Shown: in pieces, positions 9,524 through 17,169 of the stretch | Layout of the letters: every line of letters starts with the position of its first letter | How positions within the stretch are numbered: the first letter of the stretch is position 1 | Source: Anaerobiospirillum thomasii | GTDB lineage: Bacteria; Pseudomonadota; Gammaproteobacteria; Enterobacterales; Succinivibrionaceae | Assembly: GCF_900445255.1 (NCBI RefSeq) | Contig: NZ_UAPU01000005.1 | Span: 445,001 to 509,000, forward strand | Length of the DNA: 64,000 nt | Reading direction: 5' to 3' | Made by a program: the position numbers and the translations under genes | The notes under the pieces: generated by a model | What the model saw: the letters and a program-made list of their open reading frames with translations, nothing else | Database searches by the model: none | What the model was told of the DNA's origin: nothing

Positions 9524-10690
9524 TTATACCTTGCCTACGAGATTTTCTAGTGCTTTTTGGAGTACAAGTTTTGATTTATCGATTTGATTTGAAAAATTTA
9601 TATATTCAGTCTGCAATGATATTGGAGGAACGATAAATTTAGTTTTTTCCATCTTCTGCTTTGTTAAATGCAGCATTGTGGAGCCATGCGTATCTTTTTT
9701 TAAGCTTTCAACTTTTTCATTTAATAAATAGCATAAAAATTGCTTATCGTATCTATGACCAACTTTTATTTTCCATATATGATAATGGTAAATTACTTTT
9801 TCCTCATTCCATATTTTTGCACCGAAGGAGGCAGACCAAGCAAACAATAAGTCACCATTTTCGCAGTATTTATCAGGGTCTAACTCTAAATCAGAGAAAT
9901 ACCAACCTTTATTGGAAAAAAAATTTCCTACCCTTAAAACTTTATATTTACCTTGATCTAGTAACTCATCCTGACTGTATGCTTTTCCATTGATTAACTC
10001 TGCATTTTTATCCAGACATTGTGTTGTCCATATCTGGTCTTTTGAGTTAATATCTCCAAACATCTCTATAAATCGGGATTTCTTTAACAGCTCAAGTTTT
10101 TCAATCATCTGCTGAAGAATAAATTTTGATTTGTCGATTTGATGTACAAAAGAAACAAATTCTTTTTGTAAAGAAATAGACGGCAATCCAATCTTAAATG
10201 ATTCTAAATATTTTGCGGGTACTCGTTTTTGCCCTGCACTTCCAGTCATATTCTCTGCTGCTTCTTTTCTAAACTCTTTACTAACCGTAACAAAGTAAAT
10301 CCATTCAGGCAAACATTTTTGTATGTCAGGGCGTATAACATGGAATTCTGTGGTACCAAAACCTATGCCATTATGTAGATTGCAAGCAACAGCACCTTTT
10401 CCATTTTCCATACATGGTGTTATTTTTGCAAATAAAACGTCTCCGTTTTTAAAATACGAAAAACCTTTTTTAACATCAATTATTTGTCTTAAATCTGAAG
10501 TCTTGATATCTCCACTTTCAGATACGTTTGCCATAGGAATAAAAGAAACTAATGTAGTATCATCGATATCATTAATTTCCTTTTTGTTAGGGTTGAGTTT
10601 GCAAAATTGGTCTAGTGCTGTTAAACCATATTTTTTATCATCATATCCGATTCTACCAAACATCTCTATAAATCGGGATTTCGATAGCAT
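9524..10690 (-). CDS. hsdS: Type I restriction-modification specificity subunit HsdS
   Basis: DNA-recognition subunit that sets target specificity for methylation and cutting. 388 aa with two target recognition domains (TRD1 about 15-185, TRD2 about 214-375). Each is bracketed by conserved segments: KSRFIEMFG at residues 4-12 and again at about 205-213, and QIDKSK near 185 and again near 370. At DNA level the first segment is a 27-bp perfect direct repeat at 10056-10082 and 10656-10682, exactly 600 bp apart. Its 18-bp core recurs inverted at 15354-15371 in a silent cassette. Start ATG with GGGAGAG upstream, 16 bp after hsdM. The gene is intact and is the expressed copy of a TRD-shuffling system. 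Confidence 0.95.
   Translation of the reverse strand: MLSKSRFIEMFGRIGYDDKKYGLTALDQFCKLNPNKKEINDIDDTTLVSFIPMANVSESGDIKTSDLRQIIDVKKGFSYFKNGDVLFAKITPCMENGKGAVACNLHNGIGFGTTEFHVIRPDIQKCLPEWIYFVTVSKEFRKEAAENMTGSAGQKRVPAKYLESFKIGLPSISLQKEFVSFVHQIDKSKFILQQMIEKLELLKKSRFIEMFGDINSKDQIWTTQCLDKNAELINGKAYSQDELLDQGKYKVLRVGNFFSNKGWYFSDLELDPDKYCENGDLLFAWSASFGAKIWNEEKVIYHYHIWKIKVGHRYDKQFLCYLLNEKVESLKKDTHGSTMLHLTKQKMEKTKFIVPPISLQTEYINFSNQIDKSKLVLQKALENLVGKV
10056..10082. repeat. Recombination repeat R1b (mid-hsdS)
   Basis: 27-bp copy encoding the KSRFIEMFG segment before TRD2. Identical to 10656-10682. Its core CTCTATAAATCGGGATTT (10064-10081) is the reverse complement of 15354-15371. Confidence 0.85.
10119..10141. 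repeat. Recombination repeat R2a (end of TRD1)
   Basis: 23 bp in hsdS (coding QIDKSKFI) that recur as a perfect inverted copy at 15891-15913 at the end of the silent cassette. A diverged copy lies near 9563-9586. Confidence 0.8.
10656..10682. repeat. Recombination repeat R1a (hsdS start)
   Basis: 27-bp copy overlapping codons 4-12 of hsdS; direct repeat of 10056-10082. The 18-bp core is at 10664-10681 and is inverted relative to 15354-15371. Confidence 0.85.
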
Positions 10691-10706
10691 TTTTACTCTC
10701 CCTTTA

Positions 10707-12212
10707 TTATTTAGAACCTGACTCTAGCATCTGTTTTAAGATGTCCAGTTCTTTTCTGTACTGTTCTTCAAGCTCACAAAGCTCAGCCATAATCTCAGCA
10801 GATGATGGCAGCTCCTCCTGTTCATAGACAACTTCCTTGTACTTGTTAATTGACAGGTCATAGTCATTTTCAACAATCTCTTCTTTAGGAACCATGAAGC
10901 TTTGCTCTGTTCTTGCACGTGTTTCCTCTTCGGATAAGTTTTCATATCTTGTCAGAATGTCACTTATATCATTTTCTTCTATAGGCTGACGCTTATCATC
11001 AAGGCTAAACCCATCAGCATGCATGTCATAAAACCATACCTTGTCTGTGCCCCCATTGCCTGTTTTGGTAAAAAGCAGAATAGCAGTTGAAACACCGGCA
11101 TATGGTTTAAAAATACCTGATGGCATTGAAATTACAGCCTGCAGGCACTGTTTTTCTATAAGCTCTTTTCGTATTGCAAGGTGAGCCTTGGAACTTCCAA
11201 ATAGTACACCATTTGGGACAATTACAGCAGCCCTGCCACCAATTTTTAATAGTTTAATAAACTGAGCCACAAACAACAGTTCTGTCTTTGTAGTTGCTGT
11301 TACAGCTTTAAGATCTGGAGCTACAGTATCCTTATCAAGACTACCCTTAAAAGGTGGATTTGCCAGAATAATTGTATATTTATCTTTTTCATCCTCTACA
11401 CCATCCTCAGGTGAAGTAAGACCGTTTCTATAGTTGATATTTGGATCTTCAATATTGTGCTGCATCATATTCATGGCAGCAATTTCGAGCATTGTCCTGT
11501 CTATGTCATATCCTGTAAACATAGTTGTATGGTAATGATCTATATTTCCCTTGTCATAAAGCTCTTTCTCGTGGACCCTGTTAAGATACTTGCCAGCTTC
11601 AATTAAAAATCCTGCTGTTCCACATGCAGGATCGCAGATAAAATCATTAACAGTTGGTTTTACAAGCTCAACCATCATGGCAATAATGTGACGTGGGGTT
11701 CTAAACTGACCAAGATCGCCTGACACAGCAAGCTTACCTAGCATATATTCATAGACATCACCACGAGTGTCATTGTCTTTAAATGCAGATCCCTCTTCAT
11801 CTATTAACTGGTAAAGCTGCTCCATAGCTGTGATAACAGATACAAGCTTCTGCTCAGACTCTATCTTGAAAATGGCATTTTTCATGTATCTGGCAAATGC
11901 GCTTTCTTTTGATGGATTGAGATTTTTAATTAGAGGGAAAATCTCATTTTCAATAATACTTTTAAGTCTTTTAGGATCAGTGATATTTACCAGATTTGAC
12001 CATCTATATTCATCATGACCTTCAAAAATTGATTTAAAGTCAGTGCCAAGCAACTCACTTGCCGCTTTTTTCTGATCATCAAGCTTACCTAAATCATGAA
12101 TAAACATTAAAAACGTAATCTGCTCAATTACTTCAATTGGATTTGAAATTCCTCCTGAGTAGAAAATATCCCACAGAGCATCAACTTTATTTTTTATTGT
12201 TCCTGTAATCAC
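10707..12212 (-). CDS. hsdM: Type I restriction-modification methyltransferase HsdM
   Basis: N6-adenine methyltransferase that modifies host DNA together with HsdS and is also required for restriction. 501 aa. A helical HsdM N-terminal domain covers about 1-140. The AdoMet-binding motif DPACGTAGFL is at 194-203 and the catalytic NPPF is at 285-288 (LANPPFKG). Start is GTG with AAGGAC 5 nt upstream. It is the first gene of hsdM-hsdS-hsdR and diverges from the recombinase gene starting at 12318. It lies between the inverted repeats, so inversion would flip it too. Intact. Confidence 0.96.
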   Translation of the reverse strand: MITGTIKNKVDALWDIFYSGGISNPIEVIEQITFLMFIHDLGKLDDQKKAASELLGTDFKSIFEGHDEYRWSNLVNITDPKRLKSIIENEIFPLIKNLNPSKESAFARYMKNAIFKIESEQKLVSVITAMEQLYQLIDEEGSAFKDNDTRGDVYEYMLGKLAVSGDLGQFRTPRHIIAMMVELVKPTVNDFICDPACGTAGFLIEAGKYLNRVHEKELYDKGNIDHYHTTMFTGYDIDRTMLEIAAMNMMQHNIEDPNINYRNGLTSPEDGVEDEKDKYTIILANPPFKGSLDKDTVAPDLKAVTATTKTELLFVAQFIKLLKIGGRAAVIVPNGVLFGSSKAHLAIRKELIEKQCLQAVISMPSGIFKPYAGVSTAILLFTKTGNGGTDKVWFYDMHADGFSLDDKRQPIEENDISDILTRYENLSEEETRARTEQSFMVPKEEIVENDYDLSINKYKEVVYEQEELPSSAEIMAELCELEEQYRKELDILKQMLESGSK

Positions 12213-12317
12213 TTTAAGTCCTTAATTAATGTTTATTATTTTAGGTTTAACGCATGATTGTACTATTTTATAGTTATTTTAGTAAGGTTAGAATCGCCTT
12301 AGTCATAAATTTTAGAG
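12213..12317. promoter_or_regulatory. Divergent intergenic region, hsdM / recombinase
   Basis: AT-rich 105-bp gap between the hsdM start (minus) and the recombinase start (plus). It must hold promoters for both directions by position. I could not fix reliable -35/-10 boxes. Confidence 0.4.
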
Positions 12318-12504
12318 ATGATCAAAATAATGGAGCATATTGTGGATATTAAGGTTATTTCAGATATAGAGCGAGATATGGTTAAATTTCTTGATAATAA
12401 GCAGCTTGAGGCTTTACATACAGTACTGTGTGCTCATCTTAATTTGCATGACAAAGATCTTAACTTGAAGAAGATTGATGAAGCAGACTCTGCATCTTTA
12501 CTAG
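12318..12504 (+). pseudogene. 5' fragment of tyrosine recombinase gene, split by IS
   Basis: Codes for about 62 residues (MIKIMEHIVDIKVIS...DEADSASLL), then runs into IS DNA and stops at 12507-12509. The segment resembles the N-terminal ~60-residue helical extension found in the XerC-like recombinases of hsdS inversion loci. Joining base 12504 directly to base 14520, which removes the IS plus one TSD copy, gives the in-frame junction DSASLLDKFLEAKRVEGC. The restored reading frame is 1,008 nt (335 aa). This fragment is therefore the broken start of the gene continued at 14513. Confidence 0.85.
12498..12504. repeat. Target-site duplication, left copy
   Basis: TTACTAG immediately before the IS end; identical to 14513-14519 immediately after the other end. 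Confidence 0.85.
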
Positions 12505-12533
12505 CCTAAAGTCCCATGATTTGTGTTACAACT
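12505..12533. repeat. IS terminal inverted repeat, left
   Basis: 29 bp, matches the reverse complement of 14484-14512 at 27 positions. Confidence 0.88.
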
Positions 12534-12540
12534 AAATTTG

Positions 12541-14328
12541 TTATTTTTTCACTCTAACTTTTGTTTTTTTTCTTTTGACCTTTAGATTTAAGTATGATTT
12601 TTTTACTATAAGCCCATCCGGATCTACTATTGCTGCCAGCAAAGATTTTGCAAACTTGGTTGGAGCATTAACCTGATGTAAGTAATCAAGATTTTTCTCA
12701 ACCTGACCTGATTCAAGTATTGCGATCTCGCTTTCTCTAAACTCAACTTTAATATTGTTCAAAGTCTCAACGGCATATTTATAAGATTTATTATTAGAGC
12801 GCAGAAAGCCTCTAATGCGTTGCATAATGGTTCTTTTTATAACCAAAGCTATGAAGAGAATAAAGAATTTGCCGTCTAAGGAGCTCTGGTTGTGAATGCC
12901 CAACGGCAGGCCGTTAAGGTCATTTTTTAAAATATCAAAGTTAGCCTCATCAATTTCACGCCTTCTATAATATTCCAAAGCATCCTGTGCTGTATAGTTA
13001 GCTTCAGGCTCTGAAAATAAGGCAAAAGTACCAAGACGATTAACATATTTTTGAGCTATAGCTTCATCAAGAACTAATTTTCTACCTCGGCCTTTTCCTT
13101 GATACACAAAGCAGTTTTTTACATCTGCCATTATACAGGCTCCTGATGGAAGCTCTTTGGTATCGGCAATAGCTCTCTTACACTCCTCAAGGGATGAAAA
13201 GAAATCTGCCATCTTATTGGCACGCCTTTGAACGCTTTGGTATAAATGCAGTTTGAGTTTTACATCGTTCCAGATAAAGTCCTCAGTGTAGCAATATAAG
13301 GTCTCGCACTCACCACTGCGCGTCTTTAAAGTTATGGTATTGGTTATAGATTGCTCTTTAGTAGCAATAGAGCTCAGATATTCGTCAACAGCCTTTATAG
13401 TTCCAGGAACACCTACAATAAATTTTAATTTAAGCTCTTTAAGGTGTCTGAGATTATCAAGCGTTGTCATACCTCTGTCCATAACGAGAGTAATATTCTC
13501 TGGGAGGTTGCGATCTAGCGCTGTATCAATAATATTCTTGAGATTGGCTTTGTCGGTAAGACTTCCTGAATAATGATCAAAAAAGACAGGTATGCCAGTA
13601 CGCTCATTGCTAAATAAGGCATAGTTTACAAGTGGCAGATTTTCTACAGTTCCATGTGTGTAGCCATACTCTGCCTCTCTCATAAGTTTTGCTTTTGAAG
13701 TAAAGGCAGTTACATCATAAGCCAGACAGTCGCTTCCTGATGCATAAGGGATCCATAACTTGAAGAAATCACGCAGTTTTTTGGTATCAAGATTGCGCAT
13801 TAGGTAAGATGCAGCCTGCGATGTTACTCCTTGTGCATCATTGAAAGCGTTAAAGGTAGTAGACAGCTCTTCAAGTGCTTCAAGCGATGTTCTGCCAGAT
13901 GCGTATACTGTTGCTATAAAGCACATAGAGTCAACAAGTCTTGAATCTTTAAAGGCTTCTATGAGTTTATCGTATAACCCTGACTGAAGGAGTGCTATAT
14001 AGGCAATGGCCGGAAACGCTGGATATATTACAGCACCTGGTGCGTATTCAAAAGATGTGTGCTTCCCTGGCAGACCAACTTTAGCGTAATTAGCCTCAGG
14101 TAGTGCAAGATTTCTTAGTTTGTAATAGTTTTCATTTGGGTGCATTTGTGTGTCAGTACGCTCGCCATTTACAGGTACCCCGATGATGCGACGCTTGCGA
14201 TTGCTCTTTCTTGAGCCATCATCATCTTTCCAAGGCTCTATAAATTCACAAATGTATAAATCAGGGCCTCTTTGGCGAAAGTATACATTAGATACTGGAA
14301 TATCAACCGTTTTGTCTAAATAAATCAT
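12541..14328 (-). CDS. IS1634-like DDE transposase
   Basis: Cut-and-paste transposase. I take the ATG at 14328 (MIYLDKTVDI..., GGCGGTG upstream) rather than the farther in-frame ATG at 14388; this gives 595 aa. Counting from that farther ATG, the catalytic Asps are D205 (CLAYDVTAF) and D284 (LVMDRGMTT). The IS4-superfamily YREK signature is perfect at Y454, R457, E461 and K468 (spacing Y-2-R-3-E-6-K). The C-terminus is very basic (KVKRKKTKVRVKK). The ORF is undamaged. Related in type to, but clearly different from, the transposase at 30507. Confidence 0.92.
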   Translation of the reverse strand: MIYLDKTVDIPVSNVYFRQRGPDLYICEFIEPWKDDDGSRKSNRKRRIIGVPVNGERTDTQMHPNENYYKLRNLALPEANYAKVGLPGKHTSFEYAPGAVIYPAFPAIAYIALLQSGLYDKLIEAFKDSRLVDSMCFIATVYASGRTSLEALEELSTTFNAFNDAQGVTSQAASYLMRNLDTKKLRDFFKLWIPYASGSDCLAYDVTAFTSKAKLMREAEYGYTHGTVENLPLVNYALFSNERTGIPVFFDHYSGSLTDKANLKNIIDTALDRNLPENITLVMDRGMTTLDNLRHLKELKLKFIVGVPGTIKAVDEYLSSIATKEQSITNTITLKTRSGECETLYCYTEDFIWNDVKLKLHLYQSVQRRANKMADFFSSLEECKRAIADTKELPSGACIMADVKNCFVYQGKGRGRKLVLDEAIAQKYVNRLGTFALFSEPEANYTAQDALEYYRRREIDEANFDILKNDLNGLPLGIHNQSSLDGKFFILFIALVIKRTIMQRIRGFLRSNNKSYKYAVETLNNIKVEFRESEIAILESGQVEKNLDYLHQVNAPTKFAKSLLAAIVDPDGLIVKKSYLNLKVKRKKTKVRVKK

Positions 14329-14340
14329 TTTTACACCGCC

Positions 14341-14352
14341 CAGTTGTAACAC
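14341..14352. repeat. Internal copy of the IS end motif
   Basis: AGTTGTAACACA, the same 12 bp and orientation as in the right terminal repeat (14484-14495). It lies between the likely promoter and the transposase start, a position suited to transposase binding and self-repression (inference). Confidence 0.55.
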
Positions 14353-14483
14353 AGTAAGCACACAATTTATATAAGAATAATAGAACAATAGCCTTAAAAA
14401 ATCAAGGTTAAATTGATAAAAATAAGCTTTAATTACAATGGGATATGAACAGATGCGAGGGTGTTAGAAGTAGAAGTGCTATA

Positions 14484-14512
14484 AGTTGTAACACAAATCA
14501 TTGGATTTTAGG
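14484..14512. repeat. IS terminal inverted repeat, right
   Basis: 29 bp, partner of 12505-12533. The right target duplication TTACTAG follows at 14513-14519. Confidence 0.88.
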
Positions 14513-15340
14513 TTACTAGATAAATTTCTTGAGGCCAAACGAGTTGAAGGCTGTTCTCTGCGCACTCTTGAGTTTTATGCAGCCACTTTAAAAAAGATAT
14601 TTAGGAGCATAGATAAGGATTTAAGAGAGATTACTACTGAGGATCTTCGTGCCTATCTTGATAGTTACTCTGCAAGTCATAATGTCAGTAAAATAACCAT
14701 AGATAATATGCGCCGTATTCTATCGAGCTTTTTTAACTGGCTTGAAGAGGAGAGCTATATTATAAAAAGTCCCGTTAAGCGTATACATAAGGTCAAGACA
14801 GCTAAAATGGTTAAAACCACTTTTAGTGATGAAATTCTCGAAAAAATGAGGGATGCCTGCACTACCTTAAGAGATCTTGTAATAGTTGACCTGCTCTCCT
14901 CATCTGGCATTAGAGTTGGCGAGCTTGTTAAGCTTAACATTGACAGTATTGATCTTAATACGCGCGAATTTATTGTCTTTGGTAAAGGCAGTAAAGAACG
15001 TAAGGCCTATTTTGATGCCAGAACCAAGCTACATCTTGAAAAATACCTTGAGAGCAGAATAGATAATAATCCAGCCCTCTTTGTATCTTTGACCAATCCA
15101 GTTAAAAGACTGCAGATCTCAGGTGTTGAGATCATGCTAAGAAAGCTTGGGCAATCTCTTAATATTCCAAAGGTCCATCCTCATAAATTCAGACGCACAC
15201 TTGCCACTATCGCTATATCTAAAGGAATGCCTATAGAGCAGGTACAGCACCTGCTTGGACATCAGAACCTCGATACAACTATGCAGTATGCAATGGTCAA
15301 TGAAAATAATGTTAAACAGTCACATCAGAGGCTTTTCTGA
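14501..15340 (+). CDS. Tyrosine recombinase (XerC-like) of the hsdS switch, 3' part after IS insertion
   Basis: Site-specific recombinase expected to act on the hsdS repeats. True gene sequence resumes at 14513; the TTG at 14501 lies in the IS end and would give 279 aa. The SAM-like core-binding domain (about 5-100) is followed by a complete catalytic domain: Arg138 (SSGIRVGEL), Lys163 region (GKGSKER), His228-x-x-Arg231 (HPHKFRR), His254 (LLGHQ) and nucleophile Tyr263 (MQYAM). The N-terminal ~60 residues were cut off by the IS and lie at 12318-12504. Whether this piece is still translated and active is unknown. The silent hsdS cassette begins a few bases after its stop. Confidence 0.88.
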   Translation: MDFRLLDKFLEAKRVEGCSLRTLEFYAATLKKIFRSIDKDLREITTEDLRAYLDSYSASHNVSKITIDNMRRILSSFFNWLEEESYIIKSPVKRIHKVKTAKMVKTTFSDEILEKMRDACTTLRDLVIVDLLSSSGIRVGELVKLNIDSIDLNTREFIVFGKGSKERKAYFDARTKLHLEKYLESRIDNNPALFVSLTNPVKRLQISGVEIMLRKLGQSLNIPKVHPHKFRRTLATIAISKGMPIEQVQHLLGHQNLDTTMQYAMVNENNVKQSHQRLF

Positions 15341-15353
15341 TAAATTGGTATAC

Positions 15354-15371
15354 AAATCCCGATTTATAGAG
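15354..15371. repeat. Recombination repeat R1c (silent cassette)
   Basis: AAATCCCGATTTATAGAG, the perfect reverse complement of 10064-10081 and 10664-10681. Confidence 0.85.
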
Positions 15372-15890
15372 TTAATTGGAGATCCTATAATAAATTCTCT
15401 CAAATGGAATATTGTACCTTTGAAAGAGGTTTGTTCAGCAATAATTAGAGGTCCATTTGGTAGTACTCTAAAAAAAGAATATTTTGTTCAGGAGTCAGAT
15501 GATACTTACAAAGTATATGAACAAAAAAATGCTATTCAAAAGCAAGACAATATTGGAAATTACTATATTACACATGATAAATATAGAGAATTAAAGCGCT
15601 TTGAATGCTCTGCAGGTGACATTTTAATGAGTTGCTCTGGAACAGTAGGTGAGCTATATCAACTACCAGAAGGATGTAAAAAAGGAATTATTAATCAGGC
15701 TCTTTGTAAATTTACTCTTAATAAAAAGATTCATCCTCAATATTTCATTGAATATATGACGATGACTATAGGTAATTTGCAAACTCAAGGTTCTGGAATA
15801 AAAAATATTGCATCAGTATCTTATATTAAGGAGTTGCCGATTCTGCTTCCACCGGAACACATCCAGTGTGAGTATATAAATAATCTTAAA

Positions 15891-15913
15891 CAAATCGACA
15901 AATCAAAATTTAT
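15891..15913. repeat. Recombination repeat R2c (cassette end)
   Basis: 23-bp perfect inverted copy of 10119-10141, encoding QIDKSKF. Confidence 0.8.
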
Positions 15914-16125
15914 CTGCCTCTATCTATGTTATTTCTAAAACCATCAAAATTTTGTATAAAAAGTATGAGCCTGCAAACCTAATATGGCCGTCATTCAAAG
16001 GAAGACCGCCAAACTGCCTTCAAAAGAGTGCTTGGTTAGAGGGTATACATGCAAAAATTTCACTTTGGACTACTATTTTCTACGCACGTGAAGAAGGCGC
16101 CATCAGACGCCTTTTTATGGTTTAA
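15913..16125 (+). pseudogene. Open 3' coding fragment after the cassette
   Basis: A 70-codon open stretch in another frame begins exactly where repeat R2c ends. It contains FKGRPPNCLQKSAWLEG and FYAREEGAIRRLFMV before a stop, and it has no start codon. It reads like the tail of a lost gene. I do not recognise the family. A hairpin terminator overlaps its last codons. Confidence 0.35.
16092..16117 (+). terminator. Terminator closing the hsd/recombinase side
   Basis: AAGGCGCCATCAGACGCCTTTTT: a 6-bp stem followed by five T on the plus strand. Confidence 0.65.
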
Positions 16126-16173
16126 AGCTATTCTAAGATTAAGCTTTTAACAAAGAGTCAAATACGACTTTAT

Positions 16174-17169
16174 TTAAAAATTATCGTCCTCTTTATCTGA
16201 TTTGCCACCTTCATAACGGCGTCGGTCTTTTTTCCTGGATGATGCGTACTCATCATCGTCATCCTCATAGTCATCATCTAATGACTCATCAAAGTCCTCA
16301 CCGTCAAAACCATCTTCATCATCATAATCCTCATCATCGACCTCATCTTCATCATAGTAATCATCACCTTCAAGATAGATCTGCTGAATAAAATTATTCT
16401 GATAGATAGGCATGTCCACTAAAGTCTTATCTATATGATCATAAAAATGCTCAGGCTCATCAGAAAAAGCATCATAGGTATAGACAATTGACAGATGACC
16501 TTCTACTACCTGAAAGATAATAAGCACATCCTCTTTGACTTTATCTGTTGAAAAAATGGTATCGTAGATTGGTGACTCATCCACTTCATTTAAAAAGTAC
16601 TCGCCCTTATAGGACATATTGGTAATGATATTGTAGCTATCTGTATTGATCTCACGCCCCATAACTGTAGGCAGCTCACTTATGGTACAGACATCGATGG
16701 CCACCTCATCCTCAAGGGCAAAAGGATCAAGCTCGTCTATCTCCTCATCACACTCGACTATAAAGCTGTCGGTGCATTTTGAGACACGCTGTGCCACAAA
16801 ATAATAGCCATCTTCAAGATCAAGGCCAGAAATTTCCTCTAAAAATGATGGATCATCGGCAGCTGAGCTTGCTATCTCCTCAAAGAAGACCTCATCATCA
16901 CCTTCAAGATCGGTAATTCTCTGTCCGTCATCATCAAAACGGCGCAGATAGGCATCAAGTGCAAAATCATAATAACCGCGCAGCGTCTGAACTGTATCTG
17001 CATTAATCTGAGTATCATAAAATATATCAAGATCTTCAATATAATTGGCATCTGGATCTTTATCATAGGCCCTTACGGCATCTTTAAACTCAAGAACCTG
17101 CTCATCTGTGAGTTTGTCCATATTTAAATCCATGACATAACCATCAAGGACAATATTGATATATGACAT
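16174..17169 (-). CDS. Acidic hypothetical protein
   Basis: 331 aa, not recognised. There is no signal peptide or membrane segment, so it is probably cytoplasmic. The body (1-265) is acidic throughout. Residues about 268-312 are almost pure Asp/Glu with Tyr, followed by a short basic patch (SSRKKDRRR) and an acidic end. Such tails often bind basic partners or mimic DNA, but that is inference. Start ATG with a run of normal codons; a monocistronic gene with spacers on both sides. Confidence 0.75.
   Translation of the reverse strand: MSYINIVLDGYVMDLNMDKLTDEQVLEFKDAVRAYDKDPDANYIEDLDIFYDTQINADTVQTLRGYYDFALDAYLRRFDDDGQRITDLEGDDEVFFEEIASSAADDPSFLEEISGLDLEDGYYFVAQRVSKCTDSFIVECDEEIDELDPFALEDEVAIDVCTISELPTVMGREINTDSYNIITNMSYKGEYFLNEVDESPIYDTIFSTDKVKEDVLIIFQVVEGHLSIVYTYDAFSDEPEHFYDHIDKTLVDMPIYQNNFIQQIYLEGDDYYDEDEVDDEDYDDEDGFDGEDFDESLDDDYEDDDDEYASSRKKDRRRYEGGKSDKEDDNF

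Larger units (their letters stand above)
12505..14512 (-). mobile_element. IS4-superfamily (IS1634-like) insertion sequence, complete
   Basis: 2,008-bp element with one transposase gene. The terminal inverted repeats are 29 bp: 12505-12533 (CCTAAAGTCCCATGATTTGT...) and 14484-14512, with two mismatches. A 7-bp direct repeat TTACTAG flanks both ends. It interrupts the recombinase gene of the hsd locus. An extra internal copy of 12 bp of the terminal repeat (AGTTGTAACACA) lies at 14341-14352, just upstream of the transposase start. Ends, target duplication and ORF are all intact, so the insertion looks recent and possibly still mobile. Confidence 0.92.
15345..15938 (+). pseudogene. Silent half-size hsdS cassette (one TRD)
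   Basis: About 197 codons (from a TTG at 15345) in the opposite orientation to hsdS. It opens with KSRFIELIGD, resembling both internal hsdS segments, carries one unrelated TRD (for example IIRGPFGSTLKKEYF, ECSAGDILMSCSGTVGELY), and ends with QIDKSKF plus eight unrelated residues. It has no ATG of its own and no convincing ribosome site, so it reads as donor sequence rather than an expressed gene. Inversion at the mid-hsdS repeat would join it to hsdS TRD1 and give a full-length S subunit with a new second TRD. Use of the TTG as a real start cannot be excluded. Confidence 0.82.

Noticed and set aside
14328-14388. Longer transposase start at 14388
   Set aside because: No ribosome site; the ATG at 14328 has GGCGGTG and starts the conserved part.
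12513-14500. Placing the IS ends at the short perfect ATGATTTGTGTTACAACT repeat
   Set aside because: That gives no target duplication; extending both ends to CCTAAA gives 29-bp repeats and a 7-bp duplication, and restores the recombinase frame.
15255-15344. N-terminal extension of the silent hsdS frame inside the recombinase gene
   Set aside because: It is an out-of-frame shadow of recombinase codons; HsdS similarity begins only at about 15351.
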